NCBI GenBank assembly: GCA_001769385.1
Contig: MEPB01000013.1
Span: forward strand, 1-32,011
Source of the DNA: Bacteroidetes bacterium RIFCSPLOWO2_12_FULL_35_15
GTDB lineage: Bacteria; Bacteroidota; Bacteroidia; 2-12-FULL-35-15
Reading direction: 5' to 3'
DNA: 32,011 bases
Shown here piece after piece: positions 16,577 to 25,220 of the stretch. The notes beneath the pieces are model-generated. The model had not been told where the DNA came from. It was given only the letters and a program-made list of their open reading frames with translations, and searched no databases. Both the position numbers and the translations under genes were made by a program. The stretch's first letter is position 1, and every line of letters begins with the position of its first letter.

Positions 16577-18097
16577 CTAAGATAGGAATTTTTTATTCAA
16601 TACTAAATTCAATTTGCTTTTGTAATCTTCCTGAAGCCATTTAACATAGTTGTCGGTATGTTTACAAATACAATAGGAGTATTTTCTAACGCGGTAATCT
16701 ATATCATCTTCCAATAATTTTGCAAGTGAGAAGGCATCTGAAGCATCTTCGCTATTTTCTGCACACATTTTTGCATGTTGTTCAATGGATCTGTCAAGTG
16801 TAACTTTTGGACGAAGTCCTTCATTTTTTACTAGTTCATATTCTTCTTGCATATTAAATTCCACAGTTTCAGACTTACTGAATCTTTCGCGTAATGAAGC
16901 CGGCATTTTATATTTGAACTGACGTTGAAGATCCTCATCATTTGAGAGGTTTTGATAATAAAAATCCGGAGAACGAAATATGGCGTACCAATCCACAGGA
17001 GAATCCCAAAGCCCGAACCGAAGTGCATTGTTACCCAGATCAACTACGGTGAACATTGATTTATCAGGAAGTATTCGTGACCCTCGCCCGATCATTTGAT
17101 GATATAAGGTCAAGGATTTAGTAGCACGGTTCAGAATAATGCTTTCTACGGTAGGTTCATCAAAACCAGTAGTAAGAATACCAACTGATGTGAGAATAGC
17201 ATCCGGTTTATGTTTAAACCATTGGAGGATATTTTTTCGTTCCTCATCACTATGAGTATGATCCAGGTGCTTTATTTCATAACCTGCTTTTGAAAAAAGT
17301 TCATACACATACTGAGATGTATTGATGCCATTATTAAAAATTAAAGTCTTTTTTCCTAAGGATGTTTCTTCATAAGCATGAATTAGTTTTTCCTGCATTA
17401 CAGAAGCAGTATAAAGCCGTTCCGAAGAACTTACCGTATAATCTCCATCAATACCAATCTTGAGTGAACTAAGATTTACATCATAGCCATATGTTGTTGC
17501 CCTGGATAAAAATCCTTTTTCAATTAATTCAACAATAGAATGACCAACGATGAGTTCGTTATAATTCTCATTCATCGGAAGTTTTATATTGGAACTTAAT
17601 GGAGTGGCAGTAACACCCAATATGACACTGTGTTCAAAAAATTTGAATAATTTACTGAAGGAATTATAATGTGCCTCATCGATAATTACCATTCCAACAT
17701 TTTCCATCTCCAGCATCTCATCATTCAACCTGTTATTCAGTGTTTCAACCATTGCCACAAAACACATATAGTTATCCTGATCGGGAAGTGTTTTTACTTT
17801 ACTATTGATGATCTTGTTGTGAACATCAAATTCGGTAAGCATGTTTGATGTTTGTGCACACAGTTCTATACGATGCGTAAGTATCAATACTTTTTTGCCT
17901 GTTTCCTTTATGAATCGTTTGGCTATTTCCGTGAATATAACAGTTTTTCCACCACCGGTAGGGAGTTGATAAAGGAGATTATGTTTTTCAGGAAACCTGT
18001 TAAGTGATTCAAAAATTTGATCTATTGCATCAAGCTGATATGCATAAAGTTTTTTGCCTGTTTTTTTTTCTTGTATGTCGATGCTCTGAAGCGTCAT
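16577..18097 (-). CDS. superfamily 2 DEAD/DEAH-box helicase, solitary
   Basis: 506 residues. SF2 motifs: a Q-like region (YAYQLDAIDQIFESL), motif I PTGGGKT (46-52), Ia THRIEL, motif II DEAH (140-143), motif III GVTATP (161-166), motif V ILTTGFDEP and motif VI QMIGRGSR (334-341). The set resembles XPB/RAD25-like and type-III-restriction-R-like helicases. No nuclease domain is fused, and no methylase or nuclease gene is next to it. The C-terminal 130 residues are charged and end with a Cys-containing segment (YSYCICKHTDNY) of unknown role. A perfect TAnnTTTG element lies 23 bases upstream. The biological task (repair, RNA or DNA remodelling) is not shown by context. Confidence 0.88.
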   Translation of the reverse strand: MTLQSIDIQEKKTGKKLYAYQLDAIDQIFESLNRFPEKHNLLYQLPTGGGKTVIFTEIAKRFIKETGKKVLILTHRIELCAQTSNMLTEFDVHNKIINSKVKTLPDQDNYMCFVAMVETLNNRLNDEMLEMENVGMVIIDEAHYNSFSKLFKFFEHSVILGVTATPLSSNIKLPMNENYNELIVGHSIVELIEKGFLSRATTYGYDVNLSSLKIGIDGDYTVSSSERLYTASVMQEKLIHAYEETSLGKKTLIFNNGINTSQYVYELFSKAGYEIKHLDHTHSDEERKNILQWFKHKPDAILTSVGILTTGFDEPTVESIILNRATKSLTLYHQMIGRGSRILPDKSMFTVVDLGNNALRFGLWDSPVDWYAIFRSPDFYYQNLSNDEDLQRQFKYKMPASLRERFSKSETVEFNMQEEYELVKNEGLRPKVTLDRSIEQHAKMCAENSEDASDAFSLAKLLEDDIDYRVRKYSYCICKHTDNYVKWLQEDYKSKLNLVLNKKFLS

Positions 18098-18119
18098 AAT
18101 TATTCATTTTGGTAACATG

Positions 18120-18127
18120 CAAAGATA
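18120..18127 (-). promoter_or_regulatory. -7 promoter element of the helicase gene
   Basis: On the minus strand this reads TATCTTTG, a perfect TAnnTTTG match 23 bases upstream of the helicase ATG. No obvious -33 TTTG. Confidence 0.5.
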
Positions 18128-18347
18128 GTGCAATGTCTTTAGTATTTGGCAGATAAAAAATAAGATTAAGATGAATTCGTAATTCAGATAAAACCTTTCC
18201 TCGTATTTATTTCTCAATTTGCCTATAAAATGAATACTTAGCGGTATAATCTCAAAACTTAAAAAAAATCACTTAATTTGTTGCAGAAATAAAACAATTC
18301 TTTGAACCTGTTTAAGTTTCTTAAAATAATTTTAAAGTAATAAGAAT

Positions 18348-18434
18348 GTCATTCCGAACGGAACAGAGTGAAGAGAGAAATTGACAAATACGAACTGTCA
18401 TTCCGAACGCAATGAAATGAAGAGAGAAATCTGC
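18348..18434. repeat. MITE/REP-like repeat, two partial copies
   Basis: GTCATTCCGAACG starts at 18348 and again at 18397, each followed by an AATGAAATGAAGAGAGAAAT-like block. Bases 18382-18434 match 31862-31914 at 51 of 53 positions, and the same family occurs at 30410-30631. It is a dispersed intergenic family within this window. Confidence 0.8.
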
Positions 18435-18506
18435 TTGTAGAGAGTGAACAAGAAAAAATTTACATCCAGAATTGTAAAAATGTAATGAATTATTTATCAT
18501 TTCTAA

Positions 18507-19112
18507 ATGAACGAAAGCCGAACAAAAATTACTGAGATAAAAGAATATTATACAGTAAAGAGAAAAGAAAAGAACCAAGCAGGCGAAATGGTGGAGGTCG
18601 ATAAAACCTTTTGGAGATATAAAGAGATCAACTATGTAAAAGGTTGGCCACGTTTCGGACATTTTTTATTGGATCGTGTTTTCTACTATATTATTGCAAT
18701 TCTTTTTGGAATTACTTTAGGCGGGATCTTAGGTTTTTTTGGGTATGCTAATTTGTTTTATAACATCAATGACAGATTTTTGGATCTTATCTTTTATTGT
18801 ACCGTTTATCCGGGTTATTACCTGTTATTAGAATCCACATCTCAAGCCAGTTTAGGGAAATTAATTTTAGGAAGAGTAGTAGTGGATGAATATGGAGAAA
18901 AACCCCGCTTCAAACAAATACTTGGTCGTTCCTTTGCTCGCATCGTTCCTTTCGAACCGTTCTCCTGCTTTGGTACACTTGGCTGGCATGACGAATGGAG
19001 CAAAACATTTGTGATCCGCAAAAAAGATCTGGAGGAATTAAAAGTACTGGTGCGATTACAGGAGTATTTAACAGAGGAACCAAAATTAGGTTCGGACAAA
19101 ATTTTTTTATAA
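18507..19112 (+). CDS. RDD-family integral membrane protein
   Basis: 201 residues. After a hydrophilic N-terminus (about 1-45) comes the RDD signature: RFGHFLLDRV (conserved R49 and D56) leading into a first membrane helix (about 58-80), a second helix (about 90-108), and the typical SLGKLILGRVVVDEYGEKP segment (115-133) followed by LGRSFARIVPFEPFSC. RDD proteins are small inner-membrane proteins, some implicated in Na+/Li+ transport; most lack a defined function. It is flanked on both sides by repeat-rich DNA and is apparently monocistronic. Confidence 0.85.
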   Translation: MNESRTKITEIKEYYTVKRKEKNQAGEMVEVDKTFWRYKEINYVKGWPRFGHFLLDRVFYYIIAILFGITLGGILGFFGYANLFYNINDRFLDLIFYCTVYPGYYLLLESTSQASLGKLILGRVVVDEYGEKPRFKQILGRSFARIVPFEPFSCFGTLGWHDEWSKTFVIRKKDLEELKVLVRLQEYLTEEPKLGSDKIFL

Positions 19113-19586
19113 TTTTTTTTAGAGTCTGTTTTAATTTAATTTCTAATAATTTATATCCTCCTAAAGGGCTTTTTGATGTTCTTTTTTTGTCATTCCTTTC
19201 AATATATAGCTCCTTACGGAGCAAAAAATACTCCCGTAGGAACGAGATATTGGTAGAAAATCAGATTCGTATTAAGTTATTTTCCTAATGGGACGACATA
19301 TAATATATTTTGAAACAAATATAAACTAGCGCTTAATATATCTCTTACAAATAAAAAACGCTAATGCTGATTCTTCAAGTTTTTTTGGTAATATTATAAA
19401 TTGGTTTATATTTGAGATACCAAACAAGTACTTTTATACCGATTTGTAGATAGCCACTCTATTGTGGCATTTATGTACCCGATAAAACAAAATATTTCAG
19501 AAAAAAGTCAAAAATTATAGTTTGTTCGAATGTTAAAAAAACAAACAAAATAAAGAAATACTTTAACACATTTTATATACTAAAAT
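19113..19586. other. 474-base intergenic region with decayed repeats
   Basis: No credible gene. It contains a hairpin GCTCC-TTAC-GGAGC (19209-19222) followed by ACTCCCGTAGGAACGAGATA and, 50 bases on, a weaker related block (CCTAATGGGACGACATATAA at 19286-19305). From memory, hairpins pairing CTCC(T)TACGGAG with GTAGGAACGA are another common Bacteroidota intergenic repeat, here decayed. The remainder is AT-rich and includes the upstream region of the kinase gene. A frame at 18995-19288 is repeat-derived. Confidence 0.5.
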
Positions 19587-21593
19587 TTGTCAGCCTTAAA
19601 CAGAAATAATATTCAGGACCGTTTAAAATTAATTTCTAAAATTTCCGCTCTAATTTTAGGAGCAATAGGGACGATTGTAATAGCAGGATGGCTGTTAAAC
19701 ATTCCCTTATTTAAAAGCATCCTCCCTAACAGCATTTCGATGAAATTCAATACTGCAATTTGTTTTGCGCTTTCGGGTATCGCTTTAGGATTGCTTAATA
19801 AAGACAAAGACTCTTTCCTGCAAAAAGTGTTTTTATTTTCCTGTTTATTTTTTATCCTGTTGTTGAGTTCAGTCAATTTATACGAACATTTTTTTGATAA
19901 AAACACAGGGATAGATGAGTTGCTGATGAAAGATGATTTGTCGCTGGTTGAAACATTGTATCCCGGTCGAATGGCACCTTTTACGGCTATCGATTTTGTG
20001 TTATCGGTTATAGCATTTTTAACTCTCTTTTTAAAATTACCGAATTATAAAATAGCCAATACAATAGCTTTGTTTCTTTTTGCAACTTCTCTTTTTTCAA
20101 TTTGTGAATACCTATATAATGTTGAGGTATTCGCAAATATTTTGTTCAACACAAAAATGGCGATCCATACATCAATTGGATTCTTTGCTCTTTCCATTGG
20201 TTTATTAACAGCCCAAGGCGAAAAAGGAATAATAATATTTTTTACTAGTGATACCATTGGTGGAACAATAGCCAGAAGGTTAATTCCTTTGGTAATTTTC
20301 CTTTTATTGTTTTTTGGATGGGTTCAATTGCAAGGAGAAAAATTAGGATGGTATGAAGAAGCATTCGGAGAGGCGCTGTTTAGTATTTTAAACATTTTAA
20401 TTCTTGTAATCATAATTTTATGGAATGTGAATCGATTAATATTCGAAGAAACCAGGCGAAAAACAGCAGAAGAAAAAAAAATGGAAGCTTATGCAAGGAT
20501 CAGAATTCTTTCCTTAGCAATAGAACAAAGTCCTGTTACTACTATTATAACTGATCTTTCAGGAAATATAGTATATGTGAATCCAACATTCACGAAAACC
20601 TCTGGTTATACTTCTGAAGAAGCAACCGGTAAAAACCCCCGAATTTTAAAAACTGAATTTAAAACGCCTCTAGAATATAAGGAAATGTGGGACACCATAC
20701 TTTCCGGTCAGGATTGGTCCGGAATATTTCAAAATAAAAAGAAGAACGGAGCACTTTATTGGGAATCCGCTGTAATTTCTCCGGTAAAAAACGAAGCAGG
20801 ACTCATTACTCATTTTCTTGCAGTAAAAGAAGATATAACGGAACGAAAACTAGCTGATGAAAAAAGAAAGAAAGATGAACAAAAATTAAAAGAACATGCA
20901 GAATTACTGGTATCAAAAAACATCCAGCTAACTGATTTCTGCAACATCGTATCTCACAATTTAAGAGGTCCCATGGTCAACATTTCCATGCTGATCGATT
21001 TTATTGAAAATGCCAAAAATGAAAAGGAGAGGACTGAAATGCTTGAAAAACTTAAACCTGTAATAACTAATTTAAACGAAAGTTTTAACGAATTAGTGGA
21101 ATCGCTTCAGGTAAGAAATGACCATGAATTAAAATCAGAAAAAATATCTTTAGAAGATGCTCTCCAAAAAATTCTTTATGGAATGGAAGCTGAAATCAGC
21201 ATGTATGATGCCAATATCGGAATAGATATTACTAATGCTCCTGTCATTAATTTTCCAGCAAAATATTTAAAAAGCATACTCTTCAACCTGATAAACAATT
21301 CATTAAAGTACAGGTCACCGGAACGGAAACCGATTATTAAAATTAATACCAAAAAAATAAATGATTCCATAATTTTATCAATTGCTGATAATGGTTTAGG
21401 GATCGACCTGAAAATGCATCAAAAAAATCTCTTTAAGATCAGAAAAGTATTTCATGAACATCCCGATGCCAAAGGATTCGGATTATTCATGACAAAAACT
21501 CAGGTAGAAGCCATGGGCGGAAAAATATGGGTGGAAAGCACCCCTGATGCAGGCGCTACATTTTTTATTGAATTTAAAGATCAAAATAAATAA
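19587..21593 (+). CDS. multi-membrane-span PAS histidine kinase
   Basis: 668 residues, TTG start. A stop codon lies six bases upstream in frame, and the first membrane helix begins near residue 17, so the next ATG (residue 52) would remove it. About eight membrane helices (between 17 and 281) form a membrane sensor with the motif YPGRMAPFTAIDFVL. A PAS domain follows (about 303-420; VNPTFTKTSGYTSEEATGKNPR), with a PAC end (LAVKEDITERK), a helical dimerisation region with phosphoacceptor H457 (IVSHNLRGP), then an ATPase domain: N-box ILFNLINNSLKYR, G1 ADNGLGI (600-606) and G2 KGFGLFMTK (629-637). The signal is unknown. The response regulator 83 bases downstream is the probable partner. Confidence 0.92.
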   Translation: MSALNRNNIQDRLKLISKISALILGAIGTIVIAGWLLNIPLFKSILPNSISMKFNTAICFALSGIALGLLNKDKDSFLQKVFLFSCLFFILLLSSVNLYEHFFDKNTGIDELLMKDDLSLVETLYPGRMAPFTAIDFVLSVIAFLTLFLKLPNYKIANTIALFLFATSLFSICEYLYNVEVFANILFNTKMAIHTSIGFFALSIGLLTAQGEKGIIIFFTSDTIGGTIARRLIPLVIFLLLFFGWVQLQGEKLGWYEEAFGEALFSILNILILVIIILWNVNRLIFEETRRKTAEEKKMEAYARIRILSLAIEQSPVTTIITDLSGNIVYVNPTFTKTSGYTSEEATGKNPRILKTEFKTPLEYKEMWDTILSGQDWSGIFQNKKKNGALYWESAVISPVKNEAGLITHFLAVKEDITERKLADEKRKKDEQKLKEHAELLVSKNIQLTDFCNIVSHNLRGPMVNISMLIDFIENAKNEKERTEMLEKLKPVITNLNESFNELVESLQVRNDHELKSEKISLEDALQKILYGMEAEISMYDANIGIDITNAPVINFPAKYLKSILFNLINNSLKYRSPERKPIIKINTKKINDSIILSIADNGLGIDLKMHQKNLFKIRKVFHEHPDAKGFGLFMTKTQVEAMGGKIWVESTPDAGATFFIEFKDQNK

Positions 21594-21676
21594 TTCGCTT
21601 CTTTCCGAAATGACATAAAAACAGAAGAGGGTGAAATGGCATGCTGCTTGTCTGAATTTTTTTAAAAATATCTGCT

Positions 21677-22075
21677 ATGGAAAAAATTAAAAATCTTGCA
21701 CTTATCGATGATGATGACACATTTGTTTTTTTAACTAAAAAAGTTATTGAACAAACTAACCTTGTTGAGCAAATTAAGGTTTTTGCCAATGGCAGGGATG
21801 CTATCAATTTTTTAAAGGAGAATTCCGGTAAGCCTGATCTGCTTCCAGAAATTATTTTACTGGATCTAAATATGCCAATAATGGATGGATGGCAGTTTTT
21901 GGAAGATTATATACATCTTAAGCCAAAAATGGGTAAAAAAATAACAATTTATATTATCAGCTCTTCCATCTCACCGCATGATATCGAAAGGGCAAAAGGA
22001 ATCAGCGAAGTTTCTGATTTTATTATTAAACCGGTAACAAAGGAGAAATTTATTAGTATGTTAAATCAGTTATAA
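21677..22075 (+). CDS. single-domain response regulator (CheY-like)
   Basis: 132 residues, a lone receiver domain with no output domain. Acidic pocket D12/D13 (LALIDDDD), phosphoacceptor D63 (ILLDLNMPIMDGW), the switch Ser near 95 (IYIISSSIS) and K118 (FIIKPV) are all present. The LDLNMPxMDGW form resembles the Rcp1-type regulators often paired with PAS kinases. It follows the kinase gene by 83 bases on the same strand, so phosphotransfer between them is likely. The absence of an output domain points to a phosphorelay or protein-interaction role. Confidence 0.93.
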   Translation: MEKIKNLALIDDDDTFVFLTKKVIEQTNLVEQIKVFANGRDAINFLKENSGKPDLLPEIILLDLNMPIMDGWQFLEDYIHLKPKMGKKITIYIISSSISPHDIERAKGISEVSDFIIKPVTKEKFISMLNQL

Positions 22076-22126
22076 AGCATTCCATATAAAATTGGATAAA
22101 AGAAAGGGTTTAATAGCATATCCAAA

Positions 22127-22357
22127 TTAAACTTTAAATTGATTATAAATTTCTTGTCTGACAGGGCAAGAACAAGTATCAAATTTTCCAAATGAAATTT
22201 TGTAATTACAAAGGTTATCTTTTGGGCATTCCAGAAAATAGATTTTTTCATTCACACATTCTTTTACAATGCAAAGAGCGTGATTCTGATTACTTAAACA
22301 AGAAAAATTTGATGGACACTTTGTGGCGCTTTGAATTACCTTAGGATCGATTTCCAT
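22127..22357 (-). CDS. small eight-cysteine protein, unknown function
   Basis: 76 residues, no signal peptide. Eight cysteines (14, 20, 29, 34, 44, 50, 62, 64) fall in spaced pairs (C-x5-C, C-x4-C, C-x5-C, C-x-C), suggesting a metal or iron-sulfur site in the cytoplasm. A perfect -7 element (TACATTTG) lies 50 bases upstream, supporting a real gene despite its size. It converges on the response regulator with a 51-base gap. I recall small uncharacterised proteins with a similar CPxxFSCL start in other bacteria, but cannot name a family. It could bind Zn or Fe-S; disulfides are unlikely without export. Confidence 0.7.
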   Translation of the reverse strand: MEIDPKVIQSATKCPSNFSCLSNQNHALCIVKECVNEKIYFLECPKDNLCNYKISFGKFDTCSCPVRQEIYNQFKV

Positions 22358-22406
22358 TTTGAGTGTTTTAATAAAAAATACGTAAACGCATTTAGGAGAG
22401 AGTAGG

Positions 22407-22414
22407 CAAATGTA
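22407..22414 (-). promoter_or_regulatory. -7 promoter element of the eight-cysteine protein gene
   Basis: On the minus strand this reads TACATTTG, a perfect TAnnTTTG match 50 bases upstream of the ATG at 22357. No -33 TTTG with good spacing. Confidence 0.45.
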
Positions 22415-22588
22415 TTTCTATTTTCTTACACCATACAATGACCTATCTCATAGATTTTAAAATACTTAGGGCCATTATTTTAAGGTTGGATCGATTTTTT
22501 TTATATAATTTTAAAACTCATTTTTTTATGAATTTTTTTTTGATATTCCCCAAAAACAACAAATTTTATCCTGTCAAAATAAAAAACA

Positions 22589-22596
22589 TATCTTTG
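22589..22596 (+). promoter_or_regulatory. -7 promoter element of guaB
   Basis: TATCTTTG, a perfect TAnnTTTG match, ends 43 bases before the guaB ATG at 22640. No clear -33 TTTG. The leader shows no obvious purine riboswitch fold. Confidence 0.5.
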
Positions 22597-22639
22597 CTGG
22601 AATTTTAACCGAAAAATTTAAAATTCAAACCCCGTTCCT

Positions 22640-24109
22640 ATGTCAATAGACTCAAGCAAATTTGTAGGTGAAGGCTTAACTTACGATGATGTACTTTTAG
22701 TACCTGCTTATTCAGAAGTACTTCCCCGGGAAGTAGATACCACTTCTTATTTCACAAAAAAAATTAAACTTAACACCCCTATCGTTTCTGCTGCTATGGA
22801 TACTGTTACCGAGTATCAGTTGGCTATTGCTATTGCGCAGGAAGGTGGAATAGGAGTGTTGCATAAAAACATGAGCATCCAGGCTCAGGCAGACCAGGTA
22901 CGTAAAGTAAAACGTTCTGAAAGTGGAATGATACTGGATCCTGTTACATTATTGGAAACTGCTATTGTTACAGATGCATTGAAATTGATGAAAGAATTTA
23001 AGATCGGTGGTATTCCGGTAATAAATTCAAAGAAAGAATTGATTGGCATTGTTACAAATAGAGATTTGCGCTTTGAAAAGAATCTCAAACGTCCTATCAA
23101 AGAGGTTATGACAAGCAAAGATCTTATAATTGCTAAAGAAGGAACTGACCTGAAAAAGGCGGAACAAATTCTTCAGCATCATAAAATTGAAAAACTACCG
23201 GTTGTTGATAAACAAGGGAAGCTGGTTGGTTTGATCACCTATCGTGATATCATAAAAGTGAAAGTTCATCCCAATGCAAACAAAGACAGATTGGGGCGTT
23301 TATGTGTGGCTGCTGCTGTGGGTGTTACTGCTGATATTTTAGAACGAATAGACGCACTGGTAAATGTGGGGGTAGATGCTGTGGTAATTGACACTGCACA
23401 TGGCCATTCCAAAGGAGTTATTGAAGCATTAAAAAAAGTAAAAAAAACATATCCTCATCTACAAGTTGTGGTTGGCAATATCGCAACTCCTGAAGCTGCA
23501 TTGGCTTTGGTAAAAGCTGGCGCGGATGCTGTTAAGGTTGGAATAGGCCCAGGTTCTATTTGTACCACACGGATTATCGCAGGTGTTGGAGTTCCTCAAT
23601 TTACAGCAGTTATGGATGTGGCAAAAGCATTAAAAGGAAAAGGTGTTCCTGTTATAGCGGATGGGGGTATTCGTTTTACCGGTGATATTGTTAAGGCTTT
23701 AGCTGCCGGTGCAGACTCGGTAATGATGGGTTCGATGTTTGCAGGAGTGGAAGAATCGCCCGGAGATACTATTATTTATGACGGCAGAAAATTCAAATTA
23801 TACCGTGGAATGGGCTCTATCGAAGCCATGCAAAAAGGTTCGAAAGACCGTTATTTTCAGGATGCAGAAGATGATATTAAAAAATTAGTTCCCGAAGGAA
23901 TTTCCGGACGTGTTCCTGTAAAAGGAAGTCTGGCAGAAGTTGTGTATCAATTTGTTGGAGGCTTACGTGCAGGAATGGGATATTGTGGAGCAAAAAATAT
24001 TGAAGCCTTGCAAAAAGCAAAATTCATACGTATCACACATTCAGGTATTCGCGAAAGCCATCCTCATGGAGTTTCTATTACCAGCGAAGCGCCAAATTAT
24101 AGCAGATAA
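22640..24109 (+). CDS. guaB: inosine-5'-monophosphate dehydrogenase
   Basis: 489 residues, full length. It oxidises IMP to XMP with NAD+, the committed step of guanine nucleotide synthesis. The TIM barrel begins [22 protein letters not shown]. Two CBS domains are inserted at about 95-210. The catalytic loop [15 protein letters not shown] carries Cys308. Further conserved segments are [46 protein letters not shown] (flap region), and the C-terminal [15 protein letters not shown]. The gene is monocistronic, with a promoter motif upstream and a strong terminator directly downstream. No guaA is adjacent. Very high confidence. Confidence 0.99.
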   Translation: MSIDSSKFVGEGLTYDDVLLVPAYSEVLPREVDTTSYFTKKIKLNTPIVSAAMDTVTEYQLAIAIAQEGGIGVLHKNMSIQAQADQVRKVKRSESGMILDPVTLLETAIVTDALKLMKEFKIGGIPVINSKKELIGIVTNRDLRFEKNLKRPIKEVMTSKDLIIAKEGTDLKKAEQILQHHKIEKLPVVDKQGKLVGLITYRDIIKVKVHPNANKDRLGRLCVAAAVGVTADILERIDALVNVGVDAVVIDTAHGHSKGVIEALKKVKKTYPHLQVVVGNIATPEAALALVKAGADAVKVGIGPGSICTTRIIAGVGVPQFTAVMDVAKALKGKGVPVIADGGIRFTGDIVKALAAGADSVMMGSMFAGVEESPGDTIIYDGRKFKLYRGMGSIEAMQKGSKDRYFQDAEDDIKKLVPEGISGRVPVKGSLAEVVYQFVGGLRAGMGYCGAKNIEALQKAKFIRITHSGIRESHPHGVSITSEAPNYSR

Positions 24110-24130
24110 TTTAAAATCAATTTTTATTGA

Positions 24131-24166
24131 AACACCTTTGCATGAAAAAACAAAGGTGTTTTTTTA
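24131..24166 (+). terminator. intrinsic terminator of guaB
   Basis: A perfect ten-base stem (AACACCTTTG 24131-24140 with CAAAGGTGTT 24151-24160, ten-base loop) is followed by five more T. It starts 21 bases after the guaB stop. Confidence 0.9.
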
Positions 24167-24213
24167 GCATATATTGACCGACCGCCCATATCAATGGAAA
24201 AATAAAAAGTAAA

Positions 24214-24678
24214 TTATTTTGACATTTCTTGTCCTTCAACCTGAGCAAGTTCAGGTATAGCTCCCAGCTGTGTCATAATCCCTAAAAAATCAATCTCGGT
24301 CCATCTTTCAGCTATTTTATTCTCAACAATACGATTTATAGCAATTCCGGTAAATTTGATATTTTTATTGGTTGGGGCAATTCCATGAAATTCTCCTTTA
24401 TGTGTCCCATGAACTGTAAAACGATCCACTACCAAATCGCCTTCAGCAATCTGTTCCTCAACAGTAATTTTAAGATCTGGAAAACCGATGTTAAAAGTCT
24501 TCATGATGTTTTCTTTACTTTCTTCTTTATTTAAAACCTTCTTGCCTGTAAAGTGAAGTTTATAATTAGTTGCCCACAATTCATTTCCAATCTTATCGCG
24601 TTCCCCTTTTTCAAAATATTCCCAAAACTTGCGACTAATTGCTTTATTTTCTTGTTTTGTTTTTTCTGTTGTTTCCAT
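24214..24678 (-). CDS. SnoaL-like (ester cyclase-type) protein
   Basis: 154 residues, NTF2-like fold of the SnoaL family. N-terminal helices (ENKAISRKFWEYFEKGERDKI) precede the cone-shaped sheet with the family segments FPDLKITVEEQIAEGDLVVDRFTVHGTHKGEFHGIAPTNK and INRIVENKIAERWTEIDFLGIMTQLG. Relatives include polyketide cyclases, but most stand-alone members in Bacteroidota have unknown substrates. There is no signal peptide. A perfect -7 element lies 57 bases upstream. No polyketide genes are close enough to suggest a pathway. Confidence 0.9.
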   Translation of the reverse strand: METTEKTKQENKAISRKFWEYFEKGERDKIGNELWATNYKLHFTGKKVLNKEESKENIMKTFNIGFPDLKITVEEQIAEGDLVVDRFTVHGTHKGEFHGIAPTNKNIKFTGIAINRIVENKIAERWTEIDFLGIMTQLGAIPELAQVEGQEMSK

Positions 24679-24734
24679 GGTTTTGCTTTTTTTATAATTG
24701 TTAAAATTTAATAATAAACACCTATATGAAAAAA

Positions 24735-24742
24735 CAAAGGTA
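24735..24742 (-). promoter_or_regulatory. -7 promoter element of the SnoaL-like gene
   Basis: On the minus strand this reads TACCTTTG, a perfect TAnnTTTG match 57 bases before the ATG at 24678. Confidence 0.5.
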
Positions 24743-24886
24743 TATCAGCATAGGATTTTTGTTCCATGACAAAGATCAAAAGAGCGTGTGAAAATCGTCA
24801 AGAAGTATTTGTTTTTTAAAAAATACAGATAACTCATCGCAACATTCTTTTTTTATGGAATAACATTCTTTTTTTTAAGTTTCAAT

Positions 24887-24894
24887 TAAGTTTG
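24887..24894 (+). promoter_or_regulatory. -7 promoter element of the 24933 gene
   Basis: TAAGTTTG, a perfect TAnnTTTG match 38 bases before the ATG at 24933. It may drive both this gene and the 25267 gene. Confidence 0.5.
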
Positions 24895-24932
24895 TACATT
24901 TAAGATAGTTTATCGGGTAAGACAAATAGAAA

Positions 24933-25220
24933 ATGAAATATACCTTGACCCTTTTGTTGTCATTTGCAGCATTGACAACTTTTTCTCAGATAATTGACTA
25001 CTCTCTTTTGCCTGGAACCTGGATTTGTTATAAAACTTCAGAAGCAACCCGAGATCTGACCGAATCCTACAAAAACCATTATGCGACTTTTAAAACCGAT
25101 TCTTCATATATTGAAGAAAGACGATATTACACAGGTATTATTTCAAGTTTTTTTGTTGCAAGAGAAAAAATCAAAAGATTGCTTTTTTGTGAAATTAAAC
25201 CTGCAAAGGAAAAAAATTAG
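24933..25220 (+). CDS. small secreted protein, possible frameshift near its end
   Basis: 95 residues as read. A signal peptide (about 1-18, TFS-Q) is followed by LLPGTWICYKTSE, which looks like the opening strand of a lipocalin-like domain (LxGTW). After the seven-T run near 25150 the frame becomes basic and unconvincing (REKIKRLLFCEIKPAKEKN). Removing one T from that run would open a continuation (KSKDCFFVKLNLQRKKIS...) ending at a TAA at 25243-25245, only 21 bases before the next gene. So this may be a frameshifted copy, a sequencing error in a homopolymer, or a genuine short protein. Function unknown. Confidence 0.55.
   Translation: MKYTLTLLLSFAALTTFSQIIDYSLLPGTWICYKTSEATRDLTESYKNHYATFKTDSSYIEERRYYTGIISSFFVAREKIKRLLFCEIKPAKEKN

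Larger units (their letters stand above)
18098..18506. other. intergenic region with repeat copies, no gene
   Basis: Divergent spacer between the helicase and the RDD gene. It holds the helicase promoter motif near 18120 and two tandem copies of a dispersed repeat at 18348-18434. A minus-strand frame across it (18321-18662) reads through the repeat and into the RDD gene and is not credible. Confidence 0.6.

Noticed and set aside
18321-18662. 113-residue minus-strand frame
   Set aside because: It runs through the repeat copies and antisense to the RDD gene, with no promoter or recognisable domain.
19229-19242. CTCCCGTAGGA resembles the 16S rRNA segment CTCCTACGGGAG
   Set aside because: The match is short and palindromic, with no flanking rRNA similarity; it belongs to the repeat hairpin.
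18995-19288. 97-residue plus-strand frame
   Set aside because: It overlaps the RDD gene out of frame and continues into decayed repeats.
22066-22251. 61-residue minus-strand frame
   Set aside because: It overlaps the eight-cysteine protein in another frame; the latter has the promoter motif and regular cysteine spacing.
22466-22639. Purine or guanine riboswitch before guaB
   Set aside because: The leader is AT-rich with no three-way junction or conserved purine riboswitch core visible.
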